Made by a program: the position numbers and the translations under genes. A stretch of 64,000 nucleotides of DNA from Mucilaginibacter galii. Its GTDB lineage: Bacteria > Bacteroidota > Bacteroidia > Sphingobacteriales > Sphingobacteriaceae. The stretch covers positions 1-64,000 of the forward strand of contig NZ_BMDO01000004.1 in the NCBI RefSeq assembly GCF_014635825.1. Reading direction: 5' to 3'. Under the pieces are notes generated by a model. That model had not been told where the DNA came from and ran no database searches. It saw only the letters and a list, made by a program, of their open reading frames with translations. Positions 33,442-41,496 of the stretch are shown in pieces (position 1 is the stretch's first letter; each line of letters begins with the position of its first letter).

Positions 33442-34862
33442 TAAAACTGAAAATAAATGAATGCGTTTTGATTGCCGCTGTTAACTAATATTAAGAAAAG
33501 CAGTACACCGTAGCTTACCCATTGAATGTTGTAGTTGGTAGCAGGGCTCACTTTATTGTTCTTAAACAATAAATAGCAAGCATGGTAAAGTACAACGAAC
33601 GATGACAGCATCACGAGGTTGAGCTCTTTGGATGAGATGTTGAATCGCATGCTTCTATTATCAATTAGTGCTTTGAAAAATTGTACTACCTGATCAAAAT
33701 TTGGAAGCTTGAACAGTAACCATAAAAACGTTACCACCAAAAATACCATCGCCGTTTGCAGGATCTGTACAAGAAGAGTATTATTAACCTTAACCCTGTC
33801 TTTAATTAACCGCTCAATAGCCAAGAACGAACCATGGCCAAAGCCCCATAAGGCATAGCTCCAGCCTGCCCCATGCCAAAAGCCACCAAGCAGCATTACC
33901 GTAAACAAGTTGAAATATGTTCTCCACTGACCTTTCCGGTTGCCACCTAAAGGGAAGTATAGATATTCTTTAAGCCAGGTGGATAAAGAAATATGCCACC
34001 TTGTCCAAAACTCGGCGAAGGATTGTGATATGTATGGGAAGTGAAAGTTGCGAGGCAGGTTGTACCCAAATAAAAAGCCCAAACCAATGGCTATCGAAGA
34101 ATAGCCTGCAAAATCGGCAAATATTTGCATGGAGTAGCCAAAAAGCAACAATAGTAAATTGAGCGATGAGTAACCTAAAAAGAAAGGGTAGGTAATGTTC
34201 ACCGTAATTTCGTTGAGGTTATCTGCAACAACCATTTTCAGGAAATAACCCAGTATAAGGTGTTTAATCACCTTTTCCCAGTTGATGTCACTAAAATACT
34301 TTTCTTTGATCTGCGGATAAAAATCATGGGCTTTGAGGATAGGCCCGGCAATTAAATGTGGGAAAAATGAGATAAAAAAGCTTGTTTTAATAAGGTGTTC
34401 CCAAAAACTGTTGTGCTTTTCTTTCAACGAGTTTTTATCGCGTAAAACATCAATTAATAAGCTGATACCTTCAAAGGTGTAAAAGGAGATACCAATGGGC
34501 AGCGGAATGGTGAAAAAGAATTCTCTCCACGATCCGTTTAGCTCAAGTTCTTTATAAAAGGTATGTGAAATAAGTGGCGTATATTTAAAAAAGGCCAGTA
34601 TTAACAAGTTAAGTGCTATAGCAAAAGCTGCAACCTTTTTTTGCTTAGAAAGCGAGTCTTCTTTTAAAACGATATAACTGCTCGACGTATTAAGCAGTAT
34701 AGATGTGATAAAAAGCAGTAATAATATAGGTTTATAGTACGCGTAAAATACAAAGCTCGATACGATTAAAATGCCAACTTGATATTTTTTTAAACCAGGT
34801 ATGTAATAAACTATGAAGGTAATTAGGACGAGTACTAAAAATACCAGACTATTGAACAGCAT
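33441..34862 (-). CDS. MBOAT family O-acyltransferase (AlgI-like)
   Basis: A 473-residue polytopic membrane protein of the MBOAT family, which moves acyl (usually acetyl) groups across the inner membrane for O-acylation of a cell-surface polymer. About ten hydrophobic segments are seen. The catalytic histidine lies in LLGGFWHGAGWSYALWG, and the conserved SFAEFWTRWHISLSTWLKEY part is at about 275-300. Together with the overlapping SGNH partner it likely acetylates an exopolysaccharide or lipid-linked glycan; the polymer is not known. Start at 34862 (MLFNSLVF); a start at 34883 would add seven residues. Confidence 0.92.
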   Translation of the reverse strand: MLFNSLVFLVLVLITFIVYYIPGLKKYQVGILIVSSFVFYAYYKPILLLLFITSILLNTSSSYIVLKEDSLSKQKKVAAFAIALNLLILAFFKYTPLISHTFYKELELNGSWREFFFTIPLPIGISFYTFEGISLLIDVLRDKNSLKEKHNSFWEHLIKTSFFISFFPHLIAGPILKAHDFYPQIKEKYFSDINWEKVIKHLILGYFLKMVVADNLNEITVNITYPFFLGYSSLNLLLLLFGYSMQIFADFAGYSSIAIGLGFLFGYNLPRNFHFPYISQSFAEFWTRWHISLSTWLKEYLYFPLGGNRKGQWRTYFNLFTVMLLGGFWHGAGWSYALWGFGHGSFLAIERLIKDRVKVNNTLLVQILQTAMVFLVVTFLWLLFKLPNFDQVVQFFKALIDNRSMRFNISSKELNLVMLSSFVVLYHACYLLFKNNKVSPATNYNIQWVSYGVLLFLILVNSGNQNAFIYFQF

Positions 34863-35107
34863 GTACGGTTGATTTGTTACCAAATATATAAAATATTTGA
34901 AAAAATATCTGGTTTAAGCCTCAAGCTTTACGAAATATGCATAAAAATCTCGTTTAAACGATAGTGCATAAATTTGATTCAAATATTGGATGGCAGTAAA
35001 TCAACGGCCTGTAAACAAGATTTAATATATAATGATACTTACAACCTAAAAGTTGAGCTCGGAGAGATTGTATAGCGCTGATGTGGTAGTGTAATAAAAG
35101 GCAATAA

Positions 35108-35836
35108 TTACTGTGGTAATTTTTCCAAGTCTTCCGGCGTATCCACCGCCTGGGTTTCCAGTTCGGTTTCGGCCACTTTAATGCGGTAACCGTTTTCTAT
35201 CCAGCGCAGTTGTTCGAGGCTTTCGGCTTTTTCTAATGAAGAGATAGGGAGGCGGGTAACGGCTTGTAATACTTCTGACCTGAAGCCGTAAATACCGATG
35301 TGCTTAAAGTAAGTAAAATGCTCCAGCCATTGTTCAGGCTCTTGACCTCGGATGTAGGGGATGGCCGTGCGCGAAAAGTAGATAGCTTCGGCCAGTTTAT
35401 TAATAATGACCTTGGGCGAATTAATGTTATGCAGGTCGGCTGCTGCCGTTATTTTTTTGATGAGGGTAGCTATTTGCGCATCGGCGCTGTTGAAGCAGGC
35501 GGCTACTTTGCTTATCTGTACCGGGTCTATGTAAGGTTCATCACCCTGAATGTTAATAACTACTTCATATTCGGGGTAGTTGGCGGCTACTTCGGCACAA
35601 CGGTCCGTACCGCTTTGATGGTTGGGCGAGGTCATCACTGCCTTGCCGCCAAAATCATGAATATGGTTAAGGATGCGCTCGTCATCAGTGGCCACAATCA
35701 CTTCATCCAAACTTGGGCATTTAACGCACTGCTCGTAAACGCGCTGTATCATCACCTTACCGGTAATGTCAACCAGCGGCTTACCCGGAAAACGTGTAGA
35801 AGCGTAACGTGCAGGAATTATGCCAAGGATTTTCAT
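35108..35836 (-). CDS. kdsB: 3-deoxy-manno-octulosonate cytidylyltransferase
   Basis: A 242-residue enzyme that makes CMP-Kdo for lipopolysaccharide. The start IIPARYASTRFPGKPLVDI is the CTP-binding signature and VNIQGDEPYIDP the metal/sugar-binding part. The 5' side is unusual: tandem GTTGTCAG/GTCTGTT-type repeats abut the ATG directly. The 245 bases between this gene and the MBOAT start have no evident gene or terminator with a T run. Confidence 0.96.
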   Translation of the reverse strand: MKILGIIPARYASTRFPGKPLVDITGKVMIQRVYEQCVKCPSLDEVIVATDDERILNHIHDFGGKAVMTSPNHQSGTDRCAEVAANYPEYEVVINIQGDEPYIDPVQISKVAACFNSADAQIATLIKKITAAADLHNINSPKVIINKLAEAIYFSRTAIPYIRGQEPEQWLEHFTYFKHIGIYGFRSEVLQAVTRLPISSLEKAESLEQLRWIENGYRIKVAETELETQAVDTPEDLEKLPQ

Positions 35837-35913
35837 GTTGTCAGTGGTCTGTTGCGTGTTGTCAGTTGTCTGTTCCGGGGTTTACCTGGCAACTCACAAC
35901 TGATAACAGACAA
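35837..35913. repeat. GTTGTCAGT/GTCTGTT repeat and inverted partner, abutting the kdsB start codon
   Basis: Two direct copies (GTTGTCAGTGGTCTGTT, then GTTGTCAGTTGTCTGTT) are followed by an inverted copy (AACTGATAACAGACAAC). It fills the whole space between kdsB and the deoxynucleoside kinase and begins at the base next to the kdsB ATG. Composition resembles the heptamer array at 48976. Confidence 0.75.
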
Positions 35914-36528
35914 CTAAAATAAGCCGTGTATTTCGCGTTCAATTAAATTAATAATGGTACCCAAATCTTCGGTGTTGTTGGCAAAATCAAGGTTGTCCAT
36001 ATCTACAATAAGCAGCTTGCCCAGGTTATAACCGGCTATCCACTTTTCGTATTTTTCGTTCAATTTAGAGAGGTAATCTAGCCTTATTCCAATTTCATAT
36101 TCGCGGCCGCGGCGGTGTATGTTGCTTACCAGCTTTGGCACCGATGCTTTAAGATACACCAACAAATCGGGCGGATTGATGAACGATGTTATATTTTCGA
36201 ATATAGATTGGTAATTGTCATAATCGCGGGTACTCATCAATTCCATATCGTGCAGGTTTTCTGCAAATATGTAAGCATCCTCGTATATGGTACGGTCTTG
36301 AATGATGTCTTTCTCGCTACTTTGTATATCCCTTATTTGCCTAAAACGGCTGTTAAGAAAATATATCTGCAGGTTAAAGCTCCAGCGCTTCATGTCGCCG
36401 TAAAAGTCTTCAAGGTAAGGGTTGTTATCAACCGCCTCATACTGCGGCTCCCAGCCATAGTTTTTGGCCAGCAAACTGGTTAAGGTAGTTTTACCGGCAC
36501 CTATATTTCCAACAATTGCAATGTGCAT
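35914..36528 (-). CDS. Deoxynucleoside kinase (dAK/dGK type)
   Basis: A 204-residue kinase phosphorylating deoxynucleosides for salvage. The P-loop GNIGAGKTT is at 7-15, the ERS/DRT-like motif appears as QDRTIYEDAY near 78-87, and the LID arginines as HRRGREYEIG near 138. Length and motifs fit the dNK family of deoxyadenosine/deoxyguanosine kinases; specificity cannot be read by eye. Cytoplasmic, flanked by two repeat elements and thus likely on its own transcript. Confidence 0.92.
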   Translation of the reverse strand: MHIAIVGNIGAGKTTLTSLLAKNYGWEPQYEAVDNNPYLEDFYGDMKRWSFNLQIYFLNSRFRQIRDIQSSEKDIIQDRTIYEDAYIFAENLHDMELMSTRDYDNYQSIFENITSFINPPDLLVYLKASVPKLVSNIHRRGREYEIGIRLDYLSKLNEKYEKWIAGYNLGKLLIVDMDNLDFANNTEDLGTIINLIEREIHGLF

Positions 36529-36637
36529 AGCCCCTCCTAAATCCTCCCCGGGAGGGAGGACTTCTTTATTTTATTTGTGCTAATATAAACTTTTTATTCA
36601 AAAGCCCTCCCTCCCGGGGAGGGTTTGGGTGGGGCTC
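36529..36637. repeat. Paired GC-rich palindromic repeat (second full copy)
   Basis: Outer arms GCCCCTCCTAAATCC and its relatives GGTTTGGGTGGGGC surround CCTCCCCGGGAGGG and CCCTCCCGGGGAGGG, separated by a ~45-base AT-rich spacer. It is the same design as 9403-9483 in the other orientation and exactly fills the gap between two genes. Confidence 0.75.
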
Positions 36638-37633
36638 TTAAAAATTCCTAAACCCAATAATTTCTCTTACTTCTTTAATTGTTTTTGAAGCGCTTTCGCG
36701 GGCTTTGGCGGCACCGTAGCGGGCCACCTGGCGCAGGTAAGCTTCATCATTGGCAATATCGTTGATCTTCTCGCGGATAGGTGCGGTGGCGATGATCATA
36801 TCTTCGGCCAGCTGCTTTTTAAAATCGCCGTAACGAATCTGCATTTTGTTATAAAGGTCGTCAAAATGCTCGTAAGTGTCGGCGCTCGATACCACTTTCA
36901 TCAGGTCGAACAGATTTTGTATTTCCTGTGGTTTTTCCTGATTCTCGGTAGTGGGGCCACCGTCGGTTACTGCTTTTAAAACTTTTTTACGGATAATCTC
37001 CGGACTGTCTGACAAATATACCGCATTGGCTTCGCCTTCCGATTTTCCCATTTTACCTTTACCATCCAGCCCGGGTATTTTTACCAGGTTGTTGCTGTAA
37101 TTAAACGCATAAGGCTCGGGGAAGTATTCGGTATCGTACAAACGGTTAAAACGGTTACCAAAGGTTCGGGCCATTTCCAGGTGTTGCTCCTGGTCTTTAC
37201 CTACGGGTACCTTGGTGGCTTTGTGGATGATGATATCAGCCGCCATTAAAACCGGGTAAGTTAGCAAACCGGCGTTCACGTTATCAGGGTTGGCACGTAC
37301 CTTATCTTTAAAAGAGGTGGCGCGTTCCAACTCGCCCAGATAGGCGTTCATATTTAAATACAGGTAAAGCTCGGCTACCTCGGGTACATCGCTTTGAATG
37401 TAAATGGTGGCACGCTCGGGGTCAATACCAGCTGCTAAATATTCTACCAACACCTGTTTTACGTTGCCATGCAAATCGGCAGGGGTAGGGTGTGTGGTAA
37501 GCGAATGTAAATCGGCAATAAAAAAATAACAGTTGTATTCGTGCTGCATTTTAATAAAGTTCTGGATAGCACCATAATAGTTACCCAAATGCAATTTACC
37601 GGTAGAACGAATACCACTAACAACAGTTTCCAT
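36638..37633 (-). CDS. trpS: Tryptophan--tRNA ligase
   Basis: A 331-residue class I synthetase. The HIGH-like motif is TGKLHLGNYYGA at about 11-22 and the KMSKS-like motif KMGKSEGEAN near 194. The tryptophan-binding area (DIIIHKATKVPVGKDQEQHL by parts) is in place. Divergent from plsC with back-to-back promoter boxes in a 39-base spacer. Confidence 0.97.
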   Translation of the reverse strand: METVVSGIRSTGKLHLGNYYGAIQNFIKMQHEYNCYFFIADLHSLTTHPTPADLHGNVKQVLVEYLAAGIDPERATIYIQSDVPEVAELYLYLNMNAYLGELERATSFKDKVRANPDNVNAGLLTYPVLMAADIIIHKATKVPVGKDQEQHLEMARTFGNRFNRLYDTEYFPEPYAFNYSNNLVKIPGLDGKGKMGKSEGEANAVYLSDSPEIIRKKVLKAVTDGGPTTENQEKPQEIQNLFDLMKVVSSADTYEHFDDLYNKMQIRYGDFKKQLAEDMIIATAPIREKINDIANDEAYLRQVARYGAAKARESASKTIKEVREIIGFRNF

Positions 37634-37639
37634 ATGGCG

Positions 37640-37647
37640 CGAAAGTA
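37640..37647 (-). promoter_or_regulatory. Probable -7 box of trpS (TACTTTCG)
   Basis: One mismatch to TAnnTTTG, ending 7 bases before the trpS ATG, which would make the message nearly leaderless. Confidence 0.4.
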
Positions 37648-37658
37648 AGGATTTTTTA

Positions 37659-37666
37659 TATTTTTG
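37659..37666 (+). promoter_or_regulatory. -7 box of the plsC-gatC operon (TATTTTTG)
   Basis: TATTTTTG fits TAnnTTTG exactly, 7 bases before the ATG at 37673. The in-frame TTG at 37664 lies within it and is thus unlikely to be the start. Confidence 0.6.
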
Positions 37667-37672
37667 ACGCTG

Positions 37673-38413
37673 ATGAAAAAACTATTGAAAAAAGTGCACA
37701 GCCATTTTTACCGTTATGGTGTGGCTTTTTTCTATTTTATTTTTTGGCCTTTTTTATATTATAACTCGCGCAAGCCGCAGCGCTACGCCGCCATGAATGT
37801 TTACAGGCGTATATGGGGCTTTTGCAGTTCGGCCATGGCAGGCATATTTTATCGGTTTACCTACGAGCAGCCTGTTGAGTGGAACCGTGCTTATATTATA
37901 TGTGCTAACCACACCTCAAACCTGGATGCTACGGCCATGAGCCTGCTCATTAAAAATAACTTTTGCTTTATTGGCAAGGGTGAACTGCTCGATAACCTGG
38001 TAACCAAGCTTTTTTTTAAAACAGTTGATATACCAGTAAACCGGGAAAGCAAAATGTCATCATTCCGTGCCTTTAAAAGTGCGGCCGAACGTTTACAGCA
38101 GGGCATGAGCATGGTTATATTTCCCGAAGGTAAAATACCCGATAACTACCCGCCAAAACTGCATGAGTTTAAAAACGGACCCTTCCGTTTGGCTATTGAG
38201 CATAATGTGCCTATTATACCGGTAACTTGCTTAGATACCTGGAAGGTATTGTGGGACACCGGCCCCGAGCACGGCAGCCGCCCCGGAATATGCGACATTT
38301 ACGTACACAAACCCATTGATACCGCCAATTTAACGGTTGATGATGCCGATAACCTGCGCGACGAGGTGTTTAAAATAATTAACAATAAATTTGAAAGCCA
38401 TGCAAATAGATAA
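37673..38413 (+). CDS. plsC: 1-acyl-glycerol-3-phosphate acyltransferase (PlsC family)
   Basis: A 246-residue membrane-bound acyltransferase that adds the second acyl chain in phospholipid synthesis. The catalytic HX4D is NHTSNLD (H80, D85), followed by VNRES near 125, FPEG near 147 and the P/T-rich block IV VPIIPVTC. An N-terminal hydrophobic stretch (VAFFYFIFWPFLYY) anchors it. Start at 37673 as argued for the promoter box. The 3' end overlaps gatC by 14 bases. Confidence 0.92.
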   Translation: MKKLLKKVHSHFYRYGVAFFYFIFWPFLYYNSRKPQRYAAMNVYRRIWGFCSSAMAGIFYRFTYEQPVEWNRAYIICANHTSNLDATAMSLLIKNNFCFIGKGELLDNLVTKLFFKTVDIPVNRESKMSSFRAFKSAAERLQQGMSMVIFPEGKIPDNYPPKLHEFKNGPFRLAIEHNVPIIPVTCLDTWKVLWDTGPEHGSRPGICDIYVHKPIDTANLTVDDADNLRDEVFKIINNKFESHANR

Positions 38414-38693
38414 AGATACCGTTGCTAAAATAGCTCACTTGGCCCGCCTGGAAGTAAACGAACAGGAAACCGACAACATGGTGACCGATATGACCAAGAT
38501 ATTGGATTTTATGGCTAAGCTAAACGAGGTAGACACCAGCAACGTAGAGCCGCTAATTTACATGACCAAAGAGGTAAACACCCTACGCGAAGATGTGGTG
38601 AAGCAGGAGATTACCCATGAAGAGGCGCTATCTAACGCTCCTGAACAGGATGGTAAGCACTTTTTGTTGGCGAAGGTAATTGAGCGTAAATAA
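38400..38693 (+). CDS. gatC: Asp-tRNA(Asn)/Glu-tRNA(Gln) amidotransferase subunit C
   Basis: A 97-residue GatC, the small subunit that stabilises GatA in the amidotransferase making Gln-tRNA or Asn-tRNA. The pattern VAKIAHLARLEVNEQE, ILDFMAKLNEVDTSNVEP, LREDVV and the final DGKHFLLAKVIERK is diagnostic. gatA and gatB are not in the window. It starts inside plsC, showing coupling. The AT-rich TcmP cassette begins 49 bases after its stop. Confidence 0.95.
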   Translation: MQIDKDTVAKIAHLARLEVNEQETDNMVTDMTKILDFMAKLNEVDTSNVEPLIYMTKEVNTLREDVVKQEITHEEALSNAPEQDGKHFLLAKVIERK

Positions 38694-38742
38694 GTTTGCA
38701 ATTAATAAAAATACTTTCTATTTTGCTAAAAAAATTAGTTTT

Positions 38743-39576
38743 ATGAATAAGTTTGGTGGTAACTGGACGGAGGCAAAAATGGAGATTGTTGTTAATTATG
38801 CGAAAGCGTACCTAAGAATAATGAATAAACAATCATGGGCGAAGACTTTATATTTTGATGGCTTTGCGGGCTCCGGTTTGATAGGTGTTAATGAGGACGA
38901 CGAGGCGATTAAGGGCACGGCTTTAAGGATACTGGACATTGTTGAACCTAAGCCGTTTGATATGTATTACTTTGTTGAACTCGATATAAATAAAAAGATT
39001 TCTCTAGAAAACAGAGTCAACACAGACTATTTTGGAAGGAATGCCCATGTTGTTCAAGATGATTGTAATAAAAAAATAGTTGATATGGCTGGGTTTCTAA
39101 AAAAGGATAGTGCTTACAGAGCATTAGCATTTATTGATCCATATGGTATGACGGTTAATTGGAGTTCAATAGAAGCACTTAAAGGTTTAGGAATTGATCT
39201 GTGGATATTAGTACCGACGGGCTTAGGCGTAAATAGACTTTTGAAAAACAATGGTGACATTGAAGAAGGCTGGTTGTTGAAACTTGAAAAATTTCTCGGC
39301 TTACCAAGGGATTATATTTTAAATCATTTTTACAAAGAAAAAAGTCGATTTACTTTATTCGGTGAAGAAAAAACAATCAGCAAAGAAGATAACGTTATCG
39401 AAAAAATAGGGCAGCTTTATACTGAACGGTTAAAAACAGTTTTTAAAGCAGTATCAGAATCGTTTGTGATGCGTAATAGTAATAATTCAATAATGTATCA
39501 TTTCATGATGGCTACAAATAACCCAGCTGCATTAACAATTGCAAATGATGTTGTAAAGCCTAAATATAAACTATAA
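38743..39576 (+). CDS. tcmP: Three-Cys-motif partner protein TcmP
   Basis: A 277-residue protein recognised by GGNWTEAKMEIVVNYAKAYL at the start, YFDGFAGSG at 37-45, YFVELD, and AFIDPYGMTVNW, the set that defines the TcmP family, a constant companion of the CX6CX2C protein encoded next. The FAGSG and DPYG elements look like motif I and motif IV of a Rossmann-fold methyltransferase, but activity is unknown. The next gene overlaps by one base (TAATG). The cassette is clearly AT-richer than its surroundings (by my count 18 G/C in 39721-39780 against 37 in 40741-40800), a sign of transfer. Start at ATG 38743 matches the family; upstream frame runs through the spacer. Confidence 0.88.
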   Translation: MNKFGGNWTEAKMEIVVNYAKAYLRIMNKQSWAKTLYFDGFAGSGLIGVNEDDEAIKGTALRILDIVEPKPFDMYYFVELDINKKISLENRVNTDYFGRNAHVVQDDCNKKIVDMAGFLKKDSAYRALAFIDPYGMTVNWSSIEALKGLGIDLWILVPTGLGVNRLLKNNGDIEEGWLLKLEKFLGLPRDYILNHFYKEKSRFTLFGEEKTISKEDNVIEKIGQLYTERLKTVFKAVSESFVMRNSNNSIMYHFMMATNNPAALTIANDVVKPKYKL

Positions 39577-40337
39577 TGGCACAATCAAGTATTGAATGGA
39601 CCGAATTGACATGGAATCCTGTAACTGGATGCACCAAAATTAGCCCTGGCTGTAAATTCTGTTATGCGGAAGTTATGTCCAGACGATTAAAAGCTATGGG
39701 TGTTGAAAAATATAATGATGGCTTTAAAATCAAGACTCATACAAATGCTTTAAATATACCATTTACGTGGAAAAAGCCTAAAGTTGTTTTTGTTAATTCA
39801 ATGAGTGATTTGTTTCACCCAGATGTTCCTGCCGCTTTCATAAAAGCAGTTTTTGCTGTTATGAATAATACCCCGCAACACATCTATCAAGTACTAACTA
39901 AAAGGTCTGAAAGGCTGTTAGAGCTTTCATCAGAATTAAATTGGACAACTAATATCTGGATGGGTGTATCTGTTGAAAGCGAAGAATATACTTATCGTAT
40001 TGATGAATTATCACAAACAGCTGCACAAACTAAATTCCTTTCAGTAGAGCCTTTAATTGCGCCGGTAAATACTTTAAACTTAGCTGGTATTGATTGGGTT
40101 ATAGTCGGCGGAGAATCCGGCCATAAAGCAAGGCCTATTAAAAAAGATTGGATAGACCACATAAAAAATAAATGTCAAGATAATTCAGTTGCATTCTTTT
40201 TCAAGCAATGGGGTAAGGCTAAGTATAATGCCAATCCTAATGATCCAACTATTATAAATGAGCATCCACAACATGCAAAAGGAGGATGTGAACTTGATGG
40301 AAAAATTTATAGAGAAATGCCAACAAAAGCTGCATAA
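39576..40337 (+). CDS. Three-Cys-motif protein (phage Gp37/Gp68, DUF5131 family)
   Basis: A 253-residue protein opening SSIEWTELTWNPVTGCTKIS with a cysteine cluster C19-X6-C26-X2-C29 (CTKISPGCKFC). This resembles a radical-SAM type iron-sulfur site in spacing and in the following Tyr, but the family is not biochemically defined. Other family marks are VFVNSMSDLFH, QVLTKRSERL, LSVEPLIAPV and IVGGESGHKARP, near the C-terminus FFFKQWG. It is coupled to tcmP. Such pairs occur in phages and in scattered chromosomal islands, so a mobile or defence-related role is possible but not shown. Confidence 0.9.
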   Translation: MAQSSIEWTELTWNPVTGCTKISPGCKFCYAEVMSRRLKAMGVEKYNDGFKIKTHTNALNIPFTWKKPKVVFVNSMSDLFHPDVPAAFIKAVFAVMNNTPQHIYQVLTKRSERLLELSSELNWTTNIWMGVSVESEEYTYRIDELSQTAAQTKFLSVEPLIAPVNTLNLAGIDWVIVGGESGHKARPIKKDWIDHIKNKCQDNSVAFFFKQWGKAKYNANPNDPTIINEHPQHAKGGCELDGKIYREMPTKAA

Positions 40338-40348
40338 TATGTTTCCCT

Positions 40349-40912
40349 ATGAAAACCGAAAAGCAAAAGATGCTTACCGGCGAGTACTATCTCGCTAACG
40401 ATCCCGAACTGTTAGAGGAACGTACCGATTGCAAGCGCCTGCTGCATCGGCTCAATGTTACCGAGTACGTGGTAAGCGATAAAACGAAGGCCATCCTGGC
40501 TAAGCTGATTCCAAACGCACCTGCCAGTTTGTACATTGAACCACCATTTCACTGCGATTATGGCTACAATATTACCTGCGGCGAAAACGTGTATTTTAAC
40601 GTAAACTGCGTAGTGCTTGATGTGATGCCGGTAAAAATGGGCAGCAATGTATTTTGTGCCCCGGGTGTGCAAATTTATACGGCTACCCACCCGCTTGATG
40701 CCGAACTGCGCCGCAGTAAAGAAAACGCCGAACCGGTTACCATTGGCGACGACTGCTGGATTGGCGGCGGCGCCATCATTTGCCCCGGTGTAACCATTGG
40801 CAACCGCTGCGTTATAGGAGCAGGCTCGGTAGTTACCAAAGATATACCCGATGGTTCGCTGGCCGTAGGCAACCCGGCGAAGGTGATCAGGAAGTTGAAT
40901 GTTGGTGAGTAG
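40349..40912 (+). CDS. Maltose/galactoside O-acetyltransferase family protein
   Basis: A 187-residue left-handed beta-helix acetyltransferase. The N-terminal part (QKMLTGEYYLANDPEL) is the Mac domain; the hexapeptide repeats run from about 75 to 180 and hold the catalytic His in TATHPLDA and the acetyl-CoA site in GDDCWIGGGAIICPGVTIG. It likely acetylates a sugar or oligosaccharide; substrate unknown. GC content returns to the window norm here, marking the right edge of the tcmP cassette 11 bases upstream. Confidence 0.92.
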   Translation: MKTEKQKMLTGEYYLANDPELLEERTDCKRLLHRLNVTEYVVSDKTKAILAKLIPNAPASLYIEPPFHCDYGYNITCGENVYFNVNCVVLDVMPVKMGSNVFCAPGVQIYTATHPLDAELRRSKENAEPVTIGDDCWIGGGAIICPGVTIGNRCVIGAGSVVTKDIPDGSLAVGNPAKVIRKLNVGE

Positions 40913-40999
40913 TTGATTGGGGATTGGTTGATTAGTTAAGTAGTGAGTTGTTGATTAGTTAGCAGAATGAAAACAAATAAGAGGAGATCATCTTGCTTT

Positions 41000-41071
41000 A
41001 CTCAACCACTCAACCACTCAACCACTCAACCACTCAACCACTCAACCACTCAACCACTCAACCACTCAACC
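41000..41071. repeat. Octamer tandem repeat (ACTCAACC)x9
   Basis: Nine perfect copies of ACTCAACC, 56 bases upstream of the trxA -7 box. The preceding 40915-40965 stretch has rough complementary wording (GGTTGATTAGTT, GTGAGTTGTTGATT) that could pair with it. No G on this strand within the array. Confidence 0.95.
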
Positions 41072-41126
41072 AACATAAAATTGTCAGTTTGTCAGTATGT
41101 ACTTGTGGCAAGCTATTTGAATAGTA

Positions 41127-41134
41127 TATATTTG
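41127..41134 (+). promoter_or_regulatory. -7 box of trxA (TATATTTG)
   Basis: TATATTTG, exact TAnnTTTG, 23 bases before the ATG at 41157. Confidence 0.65.
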
Positions 41135-41156
41135 TTAAACATAAATAAACAAGATC

Positions 41157-41477
41157 ATGGCTTTAGAAATAACCGACGCTAACTTCGACGAATTAGTGTT
41201 AAAATCTGATAAACCGGTATTGGTAGACTTTTGGGCAGAATGGTGTGGCCCTTGTCGTATGGTAGGTCCGGTAGTAGAAGAAATTGCCAAAGAATATGAC
41301 GGTCAGGCCGTTGTTGGTAAAGTAAACGTAGATAACAACCCGGGTATCTCTATGAAATTCGGTATCCGTAACATCCCTGCTTTATTATTCTTTAAAGGCG
41401 GCGAAATAGTTGACAAACAAATTGGCGCTGTACCAAAATCTGTATTGACCGAAAAACTGGCTAAGCAATTAGCCTAA
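41157..41477 (+). CDS. trxA: Thioredoxin
   Basis: A 106-residue classical thioredoxin with the redox centre W29-CGPC (Cys30, Cys33 in AEWCGPCRM), the cis-proline in RNIPALLFF and the usual ending. Reduces protein disulfides in the cytoplasm. Single gene between its own promoter and a strong terminator. Confidence 0.97.
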   Translation: MALEITDANFDELVLKSDKPVLVDFWAEWCGPCRMVGPVVEEIAKEYDGQAVVGKVNVDNNPGISMKFGIRNIPALLFFKGGEIVDKQIGAVPKSVLTEKLAKQLA

Positions 41478-41496
41478 GCATTTTCAATATAATTAT

